Source: an uncultured Elusimicrobiales bacterium (GTDB lineage: Bacteria > Elusimicrobiota > Elusimicrobia > Elusimicrobiales > Elusimicrobiaceae). Taken from it: a DNA stretch of 64,000 nt. The notes beneath the pieces were generated by a model. It searched no databases and had not been told where the DNA came from. It saw nothing but the letters and a program-made list of their open reading frames with translations. Of the stretch, positions 35,941 through 45,072 are shown piece after piece; within the stretch, counting starts at the first letter, position 1; each line of letters begins with the position of its first letter. The stretch spans positions 47,038 through 111,037 of the forward strand of contig CAJTJT010000004.1 in NCBI GenBank assembly GCA_910576915.1, given 5' to 3'. The position numbers and the translations under genes are program-made.

Positions 35941-36672
35941 ATGGGTAAACAAAAGTATGATTTTATTTGTTCGTTAGGCGGCAACTGCGCAGCGGCGCAT
36001 AATTTGGATTGCAGAGAACTGCGCTTGTTTTCTTTGCCGTTTGACTGGACATATATCACCTCCGACCAACCGTTATACCAACTGCCGGAAGGTTTAAAAA
36101 ACGGGTTTAAAAATTTCTTTAAAAAAGAAAACTTACGCCCGCTCTCTAAAGAAGAATACAATACTGCTCATGCGGACAGAGCCCAATACAAAGATATCCA
36201 CTCGGGTTTTTATTACGTCAATCATTTCAGAAAAGATATTCCTTTTGACGTTGAGTACGAATCGGTAAAGCAAAAAATGGACAGGCGTTTTGCCCGTTTT
36301 ATGGACAAAATAACGCAAGCCAATTCCATACTGTTTGTGCTCAGCGCCTGTTTTGAAGTCAAAACGGAAGCGCTGACCTTCCTGCTAAACGAATTAAAAG
36401 GCTTATATCCCCATAAACACATTCAAATTGTCGCGCTGCTGTTTAAATCGCCAACAGGGGAACACATTAGTTTGCCCGGATTGGAAATTTTCCATATTAC
36501 CCGAGAAATGCATACATACGACTTTACGAAAACCAACTGGGAATGGGCTTTCTTAGATGATGTTGAACTATCTTCTTATCCGCACCCGGGATTACTAAAA
36601 CGATGTCTCATTAAGTTAATACCTTGCCGGAAATTAAGGCATAAATTAAAAAAGAAATACTATATCCGCTAA
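35941..36672 (+). CDS. DUF1796 family putative cysteine peptidase-like protein
   Basis: 243 residues, no signal peptide. The N-terminal block DFICSLGGNCAAA, then LRLFSLPFDWTY, is the DUF1796 signature; the Cys in GGNC, a later His and Asp are thought to form a papain-like triad. Such genes occur in polysaccharide clusters, which fits its place between WbsX and fdtB. The substrate is unknown; an acyl- or glycan-modifying role is as likely as proteolysis. GAGGGG precedes the ATG. From here to 39.6 kb the base composition is more AT-rich than in rfbACDB. Confidence 0.8.
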   Translation: MGKQKYDFICSLGGNCAAAHNLDCRELRLFSLPFDWTYITSDQPLYQLPEGLKNGFKNFFKKENLRPLSKEEYNTAHADRAQYKDIHSGFYYVNHFRKDIPFDVEYESVKQKMDRRFARFMDKITQANSILFVLSACFEVKTEALTFLLNELKGLYPHKHIQIVALLFKSPTGEHISLPGLEIFHITREMHTYDFTKTNWEWAFLDDVELSSYPHPGLLKRCLIKLIPCRKLRHKLKKKYYIR

Positions 36673-36720
36673 AACATCTCTTTTTGCAGACTTTATAACA
36701 ACAAATTATAAAAACACCTT

Positions 36721-37812
36721 ATGAAAATACCATTCTTAGATTTACACAAAATAAACGAACGCTTCCGCGTCCAAATCGATGCGCGTTTTAAACAAATTTT
36801 AGACGACGGCTGGTATATCCTCGGCCGTCAAAACGAAACTTTTGAAAAGAATTTTGCCGCCTATCTGGGCGTAAAACACGCCATCGGCGTAGCCAACGGG
36901 CTCGACGCGCTGAACCTGATTATCAAAGCCTACAGCTTCGGAGCCGGAGACGAAATTATCGTACCCGCCAACACCTATATTGCCACTATTTTGGCCGTCA
37001 GCGAAAACGGAGCCACCCCCGTTTTGGTGGAGCCGGATATCAATACGTACAACATTAACCCCGATTTAATTGAAGAAAAAATCACGCCCCGCACAAAAGC
37101 CATTATAGTCGTTCATCTATACGGTCAGGCCGTGCAAATGGAAAAAATTTGGGAACTCGCAAAAAAATATAATCTTAAAATTATCGAAGACGCCGCCCAA
37201 GCCCACGGGGCTGAATACCAAGGCCGCAAAATGGGTAATTTGGGCGACGCGGCTGGTTTTTCTTTCTATCCCGGCAAAAATTTAGGCTGTATGGGCGACG
37301 GCGGCGCCGTTACCACGAATGACGACGCGCTGGCTGAAAGAATCCGCGCGCTCCGCAATTACGGTTCGCTCAAAAAGTACGTCCACTTATACCAAGGGAT
37401 TAACTCCCGTTTGGACGAACTCCAGGCCGCCGTACTGGACATAAAACTCCCGCTCTTGGACGAGGATAACAACCGCCGCCGCGAAATCGCCCGCTATTAC
37501 AGAAACAACATCAAAAATCCGCTCATCACGCTGCCGCAAGTCTATGACGAGAACGCCCACGTTTGGCACATTTTCGCCGTCCGCACGCCGAACCGTGCAG
37601 GCTTACAAAAATATCTGGCGGATAAGGGCATTGAAACCAATATCCACTATCCTACGCCGCCGCATAAGCAGGGGGCGTATACGGAGTGGAAAGCCCAGTC
37701 TTACCCCGTCAGCGAGCAAATCCACCGCGAAGAGCTCAGCCTGCCCATCAGCCCCGTACTGACGGATGAAGAAGTAAAATTCGTTACGGAGACACTAAAT
37801 GCATACAAATAA
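36721..37812 (+). CDS. fdtB: dTDP-3-amino-3,6-dideoxyhexose transaminase (DegT/DnrJ/EryC1)
   Basis: 363 residues. Sugar aminotransferase motifs: [47 protein letters not shown] (Asp157) and [15 protein letters not shown] with PLP-binding Lys186. [11 protein letters not shown] closes the active site. With FdtA it makes dTDP-3-amino-3,6-dideoxyhexose. No clear ribosome site precedes the ATG. It overlaps the next glycosyltransferase by 14 bases. Confidence 0.92.
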   Translation: MKIPFLDLHKINERFRVQIDARFKQILDDGWYILGRQNETFEKNFAAYLGVKHAIGVANGLDALNLIIKAYSFGAGDEIIVPANTYIATILAVSENGATPVLVEPDINTYNINPDLIEEKITPRTKAIIVVHLYGQAVQMEKIWELAKKYNLKIIEDAAQAHGAEYQGRKMGNLGDAAGFSFYPGKNLGCMGDGGAVTTNDDALAERIRALRNYGSLKKYVHLYQGINSRLDELQAAVLDIKLPLLDEDNNRRREIARYYRNNIKNPLITLPQVYDENAHVWHIFAVRTPNRAGLQKYLADKGIETNIHYPTPPHKQGAYTEWKAQSYPVSEQIHREELSLPISPVLTDEEVKFVTETLNAYK

Positions 37813-38806
37813 AAAGGGTCTTCTCTCTATTTGTTGTTTGGGATATAACCACGCGCGTTTTATTCCCGCCGCCATAGAGGCTATGTGGAAATTTAACGAC
37901 CCGGATATGGAAATTATTGCGGTAGATGACGGCTCTTCCGACGGCAGCCCCGAATTATTGCAAAAACTGGCGGCAAAAAGCCCCGTGCCGATGAAACTTA
38001 TCCTGCAGAAAAATACAGGCAATGTAGGCAAAAATTTCAATACCGCTTTTAAACAGGCGGAGGGGGAATTTGTTATTTTTGTTTCGCTGGATGATATGCT
38101 GTACGCCCCGAATATTACAAAACATCTTCGGCGTATGAGACAAGACGATACGCTGGCATTTACAGCTTCCTCCAAAAATATTACTATAGACGCTAACGGA
38201 AACAGAGGGGAAGAAATCACGCTTCCGCTTTCTTCTATAAAGAAAGTTACCCTCAACGATTTGCTGGAGATGGAATATAATAACTTTAACTCGTTTTTTA
38301 TCCAAAACGCCATCTTCCGTAAAAATATAGTGGAACAAGCAGGCGTTTTTGATGAGGATATGACGGGAGACGATCTTGTATTAAGAACCAAAATCTTCCG
38401 CCATATGCTTCTAAATCAAAAGAAAGATTTTGCCGTCGTGGACGACGAATTCTGCCTCTATCGCCAGCACGGCGCAAATGTGCATTTAAACGGCCCCCGA
38501 CAAATAAAAATCGTTACCGAATACTTGGAACGATACTGGCCGGACAGACCCGTCCCGTCCGTTTTATACGATTGGGCGGACGGCATTTTAAATAACGAAC
38601 CCTATGCAAAAATGTGGGATATGTTTGCTTTAAACAAGAGGGCGGCCTCTTTGCTGGCCTCCAAAAAAATACAGCGTATTCTTATCAAACGAATACAAAA
38701 AGAAACATCTCCTTGGCGTTTTATTTATAAAAAAGACCAAACAAACGGTATAACAAAAATAACACTTTTTTCGTATTTTCAGTTTACATCTAAGCAGAAA
38801 AGGTAG
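37799..38806 (+). CDS. Family 2 glycosyltransferase
   Basis: 335 residues. A GT-A start [21 protein letters not shown], then [25 protein letters not shown] and the metal motif [20 protein letters not shown] provides the acceptor-side Asp pair. It is likely to add one sugar of the repeat unit at the inner-membrane face. GGAG is ten bases before the ATG, inside the fdtB end. Confidence 0.9.
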   Translation: MHTNKKGLLSICCLGYNHARFIPAAIEAMWKFNDPDMEIIAVDDGSSDGSPELLQKLAAKSPVPMKLILQKNTGNVGKNFNTAFKQAEGEFVIFVSLDDMLYAPNITKHLRRMRQDDTLAFTASSKNITIDANGNRGEEITLPLSSIKKVTLNDLLEMEYNNFNSFFIQNAIFRKNIVEQAGVFDEDMTGDDLVLRTKIFRHMLLNQKKDFAVVDDEFCLYRQHGANVHLNGPRQIKIVTEYLERYWPDRPVPSVLYDWADGILNNEPYAKMWDMFALNKRAASLLASKKIQRILIKRIQKETSPWRFIYKKDQTNGITKITLFSYFQFTSKQKR

Positions 38807-38812
38807 AGTATT

Positions 38813-39610
38813 ATGGCTAATATTTTTATCGTATCCGTAACAAATAACGAGGCAATTTATAACCAAGCGATTGCCAATAACCCTAATTTGGCAAATTGCC
38901 AAATTATCAAGTACGACAATTCCCAAGAAAATCTGGCCATTCCCGTGCGCTACAATCATTTTATAGAGCATCAACTAAACGGGCAGGATGGATGGCTGGT
39001 TTTCTGCCATCAGGATTTTGAATGGCTGCAAAAGCCGGAAGAGGTTCTTAACGATTTGGACAAAAACTGCGTCTACGGTCCGATTGGCGTTACCTCTAAA
39101 GAATACTCTTCCCTGCATTTAATTTTTCATACCTACCGTTTTCGCCCGTCGATACGCAAAAAGAAAGAATTTCAAACGCTTGTTTTGGGCGGAATTTTTC
39201 AAGGGTTCCCAAAAAAGGATTATCCCATAGGAAAAAGACTTTCTAAACCGACCCCTGTGGATACGGTAGATTGTTGCTGTATTATCGTGCATTCCTCTCT
39301 GGTACGTAAGTACGGTTTAAAATTTGACGAGCTCTTTGACTTTCACCTGTACACAGAAGATTTTTGCCGCGCAGCGGCCCAACACGACATTAAGGTTATG
39401 GCCGTTCAGTGTGCCTGCCGCCATTACAGCGAAGGAAAGATTACTGAAGATTTTTGGAAAAAATATGACAAGCTGCTGGATAAATATCCGGAAGATTTTT
39501 TCCTAACAACTTGTGCTCTGTATACCAAACAGGCCGTACAGAGGAAACTGCGCCATCTTTCCCCCAAATGGATAGAAGCGGCAAAATCTGTTCTTTCCAA
39601 TTCAAGATAA
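38813..39610 (+). CDS. Putative glycosyltransferase (GT-A-like)
   Basis: 265 residues. NIFIVSVTNNEAIYNQ, a WLVFCHQDFEW block (His-Gln-Asp in the DxD place) and CCCIIVHSSLVRKYGLKFDELFDFHLYTEDFC resemble proteins annotated as glycosyltransferase-like in capsule clusters. The DxD is atypical, so the function is less secure than its neighbour's. It lies seven bases after that gene and is the last gene of the operon, with a terminator five bases after the stop. Confidence 0.75.
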   Translation: MANIFIVSVTNNEAIYNQAIANNPNLANCQIIKYDNSQENLAIPVRYNHFIEHQLNGQDGWLVFCHQDFEWLQKPEEVLNDLDKNCVYGPIGVTSKEYSSLHLIFHTYRFRPSIRKKKEFQTLVLGGIFQGFPKKDYPIGKRLSKPTPVDTVDCCCIIVHSSLVRKYGLKFDELFDFHLYTEDFCRAAAQHDIKVMAVQCACRHYSEGKITEDFWKKYDKLLDKYPEDFFLTTCALYTKQAVQRKLRHLSPKWIEAAKSVLSNSR

Positions 39611-39614
39611 AATT

Positions 39615-39646
39615 AGGCCCAAACAACCCGCTTGTTTGGGCCTTTT
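39615..39646 (+). terminator. Intrinsic terminator of the polysaccharide operon
   Basis: AGGCCCAAACAA-CCCGC-TTGTTTGGGCCTTTT. Confidence 0.9.
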
Positions 39647-39652
39647 GGCCCA

Positions 39653-39681
39653 TTGTGGAGGGGGAAAATTTCGTTTATAAT
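39653..39681 (+). promoter_or_regulatory. Promoter of the secreted-protein/methylase pair
   Basis: TTGTGG (39653-39658), 17-base spacer, TATAAT (39676-39681), 31 bases before the chosen start at 39713. Confidence 0.65.
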
Positions 39682-39712
39682 AAAGAAAAGCGCTTTTGCG
39701 CCAAGGGCCCTT

Positions 39713-40987
39713 ATGATAAAACCGTTTCCGCTCCGCTTTGCCTGTTGTTTGTTTTTTATACTTGCGCCGTTCGCTCCGGCCCGGGCGCAGCTCGTTTCGC
39801 CGTGGTTCCGCGGCCCGGCCCAATCCTGGAAGGCGCTTAAAGAAACCTCTTTCTCCGCCGCGCGCCTGGCCGCTACGCCCCTCAGCGCACCGATGAGCGG
39901 GCTTTCCACCGGGCAAGCCGTAAAAACCACCGTCCCCAACTGGCTGATGCACCGCCTGTCCCATTCCAATACGTTTAGCGCCATGGAAAAAGAAATTTTC
40001 AAAACCCATCCCGCCAACACCGTGGCCGTTACCGGCAAATTAAGCTATTTTTGGGACCGGGACGCCCTCCTGGCCGCCAACGCCGCCCCGGGGGAAATAA
40101 ACGAAAAAGCCTTCACCCGCCACCAGCAGCTTTTGCAGAATACGCTGGCCGAAGTGGAAAAATTCAGCTTGGAAGACATCTCCACCCAGTTTCACAGCTC
40201 CGTTTTTTCGCAGGAAGAAATGCTCCGCGCCCTCAAAGATCCCACCCAGCCGCAGGCTTTTATCTTAACCCGCCGCGAAGTGGAGGAGTTCCCGCAGTTA
40301 TCCCTCCAAGAACAGCTGGAATTTGCCAAAAACGCCTGGCGGCAGTCCTCCGTCCGTTTGATGGAACTCCTAAACCAGGAGCCGCAAACCATCCCCACCC
40401 ATGCGTTTTCGGATTATTATTATATTAAGCTCCGCCAACGTTACTTTACCACCCTGTTCCAGGTAATGGCACGCGCCCAGGCGCCCCGGCAAACCATTAT
40501 TGTCCGCGTGCGCCGCAAAATTCCGCTGGACTTTTTGCCGGAAGCCGACAAGCCGTTAACCGACGCCCAGCGGTTAGGCAAACTGCACTTTCACCTGGGA
40601 CTGATGCAGTCGCGCGGACAGCAGCTCTCGGCCGAAGCCGTCGCGTTAAAAACGGAAATTACGCGCCAAACCGAACTCTATCACCCGTATGCGCTGGCGG
40701 AAGCGTTCGGCCTGCCGTACGAGCAAGTACTGCGCAGCCACGTGTATAATGCAAAACTCTATTTCAGCGAAGAAGAAGCCGCACGCCTCAATATGCTCAC
40801 CTCTGAACAGGCGGTAAGCGAACTGCCCGCCAAAATCGCGCAAGTGCAAGCGCAGATGCGGGAACTGCTGGGCACGAAAACAGCGTCGCCGGACGTTTAC
40901 GTCCATTATCTCCGCCTGCAGGCCCGGGAAGAATTTCTGTTAACCCGTTTGGCGCAAGCTAAATTTTTCTTGCAATACCGCTTATGA
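39713..40987 (+). CDS. Exported helical protein of unknown function
   Basis: 424 residues from the ATG at 39713; an upstream extension to 39632 would cover the promoter and is rejected. The signal peptide is MIKPFPLRFACCLFFI, ending APARA. The rest is predominantly helical, rich in Glu, Gln and Arg, with no membrane helix and no recognised motif. Its stop overlaps the methylase start (ATGA), giving an odd coupling of an exported protein with a DNA methylase. No function proposed. Confidence 0.72.
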   Translation: MIKPFPLRFACCLFFILAPFAPARAQLVSPWFRGPAQSWKALKETSFSAARLAATPLSAPMSGLSTGQAVKTTVPNWLMHRLSHSNTFSAMEKEIFKTHPANTVAVTGKLSYFWDRDALLAANAAPGEINEKAFTRHQQLLQNTLAEVEKFSLEDISTQFHSSVFSQEEMLRALKDPTQPQAFILTRREVEEFPQLSLQEQLEFAKNAWRQSSVRLMELLNQEPQTIPTHAFSDYYYIKLRQRYFTTLFQVMARAQAPRQTIIVRVRRKIPLDFLPEADKPLTDAQRLGKLHFHLGLMQSRGQQLSAEAVALKTEITRQTELYHPYALAEAFGLPYEQVLRSHVYNAKLYFSEEEAARLNMLTSEQAVSELPAKIAQVQAQMRELLGTKTASPDVYVHYLRLQAREEFLLTRLAQAKFFLQYRL

Positions 40988-43065
40988 ACGCTACGCTTTT
41001 TCGAAAAGCGCGCCGGATTTTGGCCGCCGAAAACAGCTCCGCCGCGGCAGCGTTCCTTACGCGCGCGTTTGCGCTGGCCTGGGCGTCGGCCGTAACACGC
41101 CGCCCGGTGCCCGCCGTCACAGCAGATTTATCGGATTTTCTGCCGCCGGAACCGACGGTTTCTCCCAAAGCCGCCAGCCAAGTATACGCGCTGTTATCCG
41201 CCGCGCCCGCCGGGCCGGAAGGAACGAAAAACGCTTTTACACCCGAAATTTTAGCCCTCGTGCACGAATATACCGCACCCAACGCCCGCGCCAAAGGAAT
41301 TTTTTATACACCCTGGCCCGCCGCCCAAAGACTGACGGAAGAAACCCTGGACGGATGGCTTTCCTCTGCGGACAAAACGCCCCAAACGAAGCTGACGGCC
41401 CTAACGGCTTTTACCGCGTGTGACCCGGCCGCCGGGGCGGGGGGATTGTTAATCCCGCTGTGGCTTACGCTGGCCGAGCGGCAGCGCTGTGCGGGGGATT
41501 CTGCACCTTTGGCCGCTTTACTTACGGACATTTCTAACCGCCTCTACGCCGCGGATTTGGACGCATCCGCCCTTTTCGCCCTGCGTCTGCGCGCGGCGTT
41601 AACATTTTACGCGCGAACCGGGCAAAAACCGCCGAAAACGCTGTTTTCAAACCTGCTTCCGGGGAATGCCCTGGCGGGCGACAAAATAAGCGTCTGGCGG
41701 GAAAAATTCCCGCGCGTATTTGCTTCCGGCGGGTTTGACGCCGTCCTCTGTAATCCGCCGTACGTCGGACAAAAAAACAACAAAGCCCTGTTTGAACGCT
41801 TGCGCCGCCAGGCACGCTGGAAACCGTACATCTCTCCCAAAGGGGATTTATTGTATCTTTTTTTCCATTTGGCGCTTGAAGTGTTAAAGCCCGGCGGCGT
41901 GGGGGGATTTTTAACCACCGCCTATTTTGCCCAGGCTGCCTCGGCCGCCGGACTCCGGGCGCGGCTAAAAAAAGAAGCCGCTTTTTTGCGACTCCTTGAT
42001 TTCCGTTCGGCCCGGCTGTTTGCCCGCGCGCCCGGCCAGCACAATTTAATCAGCGTATTTCAAAAAACCGACGAAAAACCGCTCTGCCGCGTGGGGGAAG
42101 AAAACCAACCCGTCGCCCAGGAAACGTTATACAGCGGCCCGGCGCATTTTTTAAATACCGCCGCGCAAGACGATACCACCGCTTCCCTGCTGCAAAAGAT
42201 GGCCGCCGCGCCCCTGCGGTTAAAAGACGTTGCCGCAGTTTCCAACGGACTCATGACGGGGTGCGATAAAATTTCCGCCGCCCACTTATCCCGCCACCGC
42301 CTGCCCAGCGTACACAAAGGTGACGGCGTGTTTGTTCTTTCGCAGGCGGAAAAAGACGCCCTAAACCTGTCCCCGGCCGAATACACCAAATTAAAACCCT
42401 TTTTCAAAAATTCGGACATCGCGCCCTATGCGCCCAATACGGCCGCCAACTACTGGCTGGTTGATTTCTTCTACCCCAACGACCGGGAAACCGATTTTTC
42501 CGTCTATCCGCACTTAACGGCCCATCTGGCCCGGTTTAAACCCGTCTTGCTTGCGCGCAAACAAAACAACAACGGTATCGACAAGCAGCTTAAAAAAGGC
42601 GCCTACTGGTTCGGCTCCGTCCGCCGGAAAATGGATTTTGACGCCGATAAACTGGCCGCCCCGCAGCGCGCCCGCACCAACACGTTTGCGTTTGCGCCGG
42701 GCCCGTGGTACGCCAGTTCGGACGTCTATTTTATCTCCGCCCCCAAACCCGGGTTCAGCCTGTGGTATCTGCTTGCGCTGTTTAATTCCGCGCCGTATTA
42801 CGCGTGGCTCTTCCATATGGGCAAGCGCAAAGGGGATTTGTTGGAACTCTATTCCCAGCCGCTCTTAGAATTACCCGTTCCCAAGGCGAATGCGGCCCAG
42901 CAAAACGCCCTGGAAACGCTGGCAAAAGAAATTTACCGCAAAAAAAAGGAAAATCCGGCCGCAGACACAAGCCGGGAAGAAGAAGCCGTCAACCTACAGG
43001 TGGCAAAACTGTTCGCCCTCACGCCGCGGGAACTTGCCCGCGCAGTAACTCTGCGCCCCAAATAA
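40984..43065 (+). CDS. Eco57I/TaqI-type N6-adenine DNA methyltransferase
   Basis: 693 residues. FYTPWPAAQRL (motif X region), AdoMet motif I DPAAGAGG (147-154), DLDASALFALRLR (motif II-like) and catalytic motif IV NPPY (257-260), then LKPGGVGGFLTT. The C-terminal third with LKPFFKNSDI and WYASSDVYF segments looks like a TaqI-type target-recognition domain. The N-terminal 100 residues show no PD-(D/E)XK site and no restriction partner is adjacent. It is therefore a solitary methylase, or a type IIG relative that has lost its nuclease. GC-rich codon use matches its surroundings. Confidence 0.85.
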   Translation: MNATLFRKARRILAAENSSAAAAFLTRAFALAWASAVTRRPVPAVTADLSDFLPPEPTVSPKAASQVYALLSAAPAGPEGTKNAFTPEILALVHEYTAPNARAKGIFYTPWPAAQRLTEETLDGWLSSADKTPQTKLTALTAFTACDPAAGAGGLLIPLWLTLAERQRCAGDSAPLAALLTDISNRLYAADLDASALFALRLRAALTFYARTGQKPPKTLFSNLLPGNALAGDKISVWREKFPRVFASGGFDAVLCNPPYVGQKNNKALFERLRRQARWKPYISPKGDLLYLFFHLALEVLKPGGVGGFLTTAYFAQAASAAGLRARLKKEAAFLRLLDFRSARLFARAPGQHNLISVFQKTDEKPLCRVGEENQPVAQETLYSGPAHFLNTAAQDDTTASLLQKMAAAPLRLKDVAAVSNGLMTGCDKISAAHLSRHRLPSVHKGDGVFVLSQAEKDALNLSPAEYTKLKPFFKNSDIAPYAPNTAANYWLVDFFYPNDRETDFSVYPHLTAHLARFKPVLLARKQNNNGIDKQLKKGAYWFGSVRRKMDFDADKLAAPQRARTNTFAFAPGPWYASSDVYFISAPKPGFSLWYLLALFNSAPYYAWLFHMGKRKGDLLELYSQPLLELPVPKANAAQQNALETLAKEIYRKKKENPAADTSREEEAVNLQVAKLFALTPRELARAVTLRPK

Positions 43066-43117
43066 CCGGCGGGTTTGAATCCTTGCCGCGCTCCGCCGTT
43101 TTTTGTATTTTATATTT

Positions 43118-43915
43118 ATGAAAAAGTACAAACTCACCGTTTTTGCCGTCTTAACGGCTCTTTTTTCTTTCGGCGCGTATGCCGCGTTTATGTACGTGTA
43201 TACGGAAAGCAAATTTGCACCCGTGCGGCTGTTTGCAGACCCGCTGCAAAACGCGCCCAGTTCGGCCTGGCAACCCGCTTCCGGCCAGCTTTTTATCCAT
43301 CAGGTAAACACCGTCCGCCGCGCCAAAAATAAAGACGCCCGCTATAGCGGCTACGAGCTGGATATCCTCCCGGCCGAAGAAGGGGGAGAACTTTTTGTGG
43401 CGCACGACCCGGCCGCTCTTCCCGCCAAGGTAAAACTTGCCGATATTTTTGCCGCGCTCCAACGACCGCAGGACAAAACCTACTGGCTGGACCTAAAAGC
43501 CGAACTTACGCCCGCCCAGCTGGGCGAAATCCTGCAAACTGCCGAACACTTTAACATCCCGCGAACAAACCTCCTGTTTGAAGCCCCGGCGGGCCCCACG
43601 GCCAAGATGATTCAAAAGAAAGGCCTATCCCTTTTACTGCAAATCCCCGAAGGCTTTGACCAAGACGGAAAAGACCCCAAACGCCGCAATGAAATCAACC
43701 GCGAAGCGCTGGCGGAATGGGAAGAATACCGTCCGGCGGCGGTGTCAGCCAGTTTTGGCAAATATTCGTTTTTACGCGGGTATTTTCCGAACATGCCCAA
43801 AGCCGTATATTATTCCGCCACCCGGCGGCCCAGCCTTAAAAAAACCTTTATGGCGCGCCGCATGCAGGAGGACCCGTCCGTCAAAGTTTTTTTAATTGAC
43901 GAATACACCTGGTGA
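43118..43915 (+). CDS. GDPD/PLC-like phosphodiesterase superfamily protein (FAM151-like)
   Basis: 265 residues from the ATG at 43118. One N-terminal membrane anchor (YKLTVFAVLTALFSFGAYAAF), then a TIM-barrel-like domain: FIHQVNT (first His), GYELDILPAEE, LFVAHDPA (HDP as in GDPD) and TYWLDLKAELT. The pattern resembles glycerophosphodiester phosphodiesterase / FAM151 proteins, although the second catalytic Glu-x-Asp is only approximate. Periplasmic, membrane-tethered. No ribosome site is obvious. The substrate is unknown. Confidence 0.65.
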   Translation: MKKYKLTVFAVLTALFSFGAYAAFMYVYTESKFAPVRLFADPLQNAPSSAWQPASGQLFIHQVNTVRRAKNKDARYSGYELDILPAEEGGELFVAHDPAALPAKVKLADIFAALQRPQDKTYWLDLKAELTPAQLGEILQTAEHFNIPRTNLLFEAPAGPTAKMIQKKGLSLLLQIPEGFDQDGKDPKRRNEINREALAEWEEYRPAAVSASFGKYSFLRGYFPNMPKAVYYSATRRPSLKKTFMARRMQEDPSVKVFLIDEYTW

Positions 43916-44028
43916 GCCCATTCCGGCGGCCGATTTTTCCACCCGGCCAACCGCGAAAACGCCTTGCCTTAAAATACTATTTTTTTGTATTTTATATGTA
44001 TCGGACGTAATTTATTCTCGGAGGAATT

Positions 44029-44382
44029 ATGAACGCTGTAAAAACGTATTTCATTGACGTAGTAAAAAACCATTATTTTGATTTTAAAGGCCGCGCCACC
44101 AGACAGCAGTACTGGATGTATATCCTGTTCTACTTCATCTTGTCCGTCGTTATCGGCATCATCGGCGCCATCTTGGGTGACACCGTGCGCGGTATTTTGT
44201 CCGGCCTCTTGAACTTGGCCCTCTTGCTGCCCACCTTGGGTATCGGCGTACGCCGCTTGCACGACACCGACCGCAGCGGCTGGTGGTTCCTGGTTGGTTT
44301 GGTTCCTTTCATCGGCGGCTTGGTATTGCTCGTATTCTTCTGCTTGCCCGGCACGGAAGGCGAAAACCGCTTCAGCAAATAA
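44029..44382 (+). CDS. DUF805 family membrane protein
   Basis: 117 residues. FKGRATRQQYWMYILF is the DUF805 start and GVRRLHDTDRSGWWFLVGLVPFIGGLVLLVFFCLPGTEGENRF its conserved end. Three to four membrane helices. Function unknown; it is widespread in bacteria. CGGAGGAATT precedes the ATG. Monocistronic. Confidence 0.92.
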   Translation: MNAVKTYFIDVVKNHYFDFKGRATRQQYWMYILFYFILSVVIGIIGAILGDTVRGILSGLLNLALLLPTLGIGVRRLHDTDRSGWWFLVGLVPFIGGLVLLVFFCLPGTEGENRFSK

Positions 44383-44397
44383 GTATTTCTAATGCTT

Positions 44398-44425
44398 ACC
44401 GCTCCCCACTGGGGAGCGGTTTTTT
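44398..44425 (+). terminator. Intrinsic terminator of the DUF805 gene
   Basis: ACCGCTCCCC-ACT-GGGGAGCGGTTTTTT. Confidence 0.93.
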
Positions 44426-44437
44426 ATTTACGGAGAA

Positions 44438-45010
44438 ATGAATATGGACCCCTTATCCCTTTTGCAAAAATACAATAAAGAGCCTTTCCACCTGCTGCAC
44501 GCGCTGACGCTGGAGGCCGTCATGCGCCGCTTCGCCCAAGAGCTGGGATACGCGGACAACGCCGATTTTTGGGCTCTCTGCGGCCTGTTGCACGACGTGG
44601 ATTTTGAAATGTTCCCCGGTGAACACTGCAAAAAAGCGCCCGAACTGCTGGCCGAAATCAACGCGCCCGCCGAACTGGTGCACGCCGTATGCGCGCATGG
44701 CTACGGCATTGTAAGCGACGTAAAACCTGAGCACGAAATGGAAAAAGTTCTCTTTGCCGTAGACGAACTGACGGGCCTTATTCAGGCGGCGGCGCGGATG
44801 CGGCCGTCCAAAAGCACGCAGGATATGGAACTTTCCAGCTTAAAAAAGAAATTTAAAGACAAAAAATTCGCCGCCGGCTGTTCGCGCGACGTTATCAAAC
44901 AAGGCGCGGAAATGCTGGGCTGGGAGTTAGACACCCTTTTAGAACGCACCTTAAACGTTATGCGCGAAACGGAAGAAGAAGTGCGCCAGAAAGCCGAAAA
45001 ACTCGGCTGA
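44438..45010 (+). CDS. HD-domain phosphohydrolase-like protein
   Basis: 190 residues. His near 19-20 (FHLLHAL), HD at about 52-53 (LLHDVDFEMFPGEH), VHAVCAHGYG and VDELTGL give the metal-binding His/Asp set of the HD superfamily. Such single-domain HD proteins are often annotated as hydrolases acting on nucleotides or phosphoesters. Two ATGs (44438 and 44444) follow the GGAG; either could be used. Monocistronic. Confidence 0.85.
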   Translation: MNMDPLSLLQKYNKEPFHLLHALTLEAVMRRFAQELGYADNADFWALCGLLHDVDFEMFPGEHCKKAPELLAEINAPAELVHAVCAHGYGIVSDVKPEHEMEKVLFAVDELTGLIQAAARMRPSKSTQDMELSSLKKKFKDKKFAAGCSRDVIKQGAEMLGWELDTLLERTLNVMRETEEEVRQKAEKLG

Positions 45011-45024
45011 CATTTAACCAACGC

Positions 45025-45059
45025 AAAAAAATCCGGGCCCCTGGGACCCGGATTTTTTT
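45025..45059. terminator. Bidirectional intrinsic terminator
   Basis: ATCCGGG (45031-45037) with CCCGGAT (45047-45053), flanked by A and T runs; it serves the HD gene and the convergent sirtuin gene. Confidence 0.9.
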
Positions 45060-45072
45060 AATACCGTTAACC

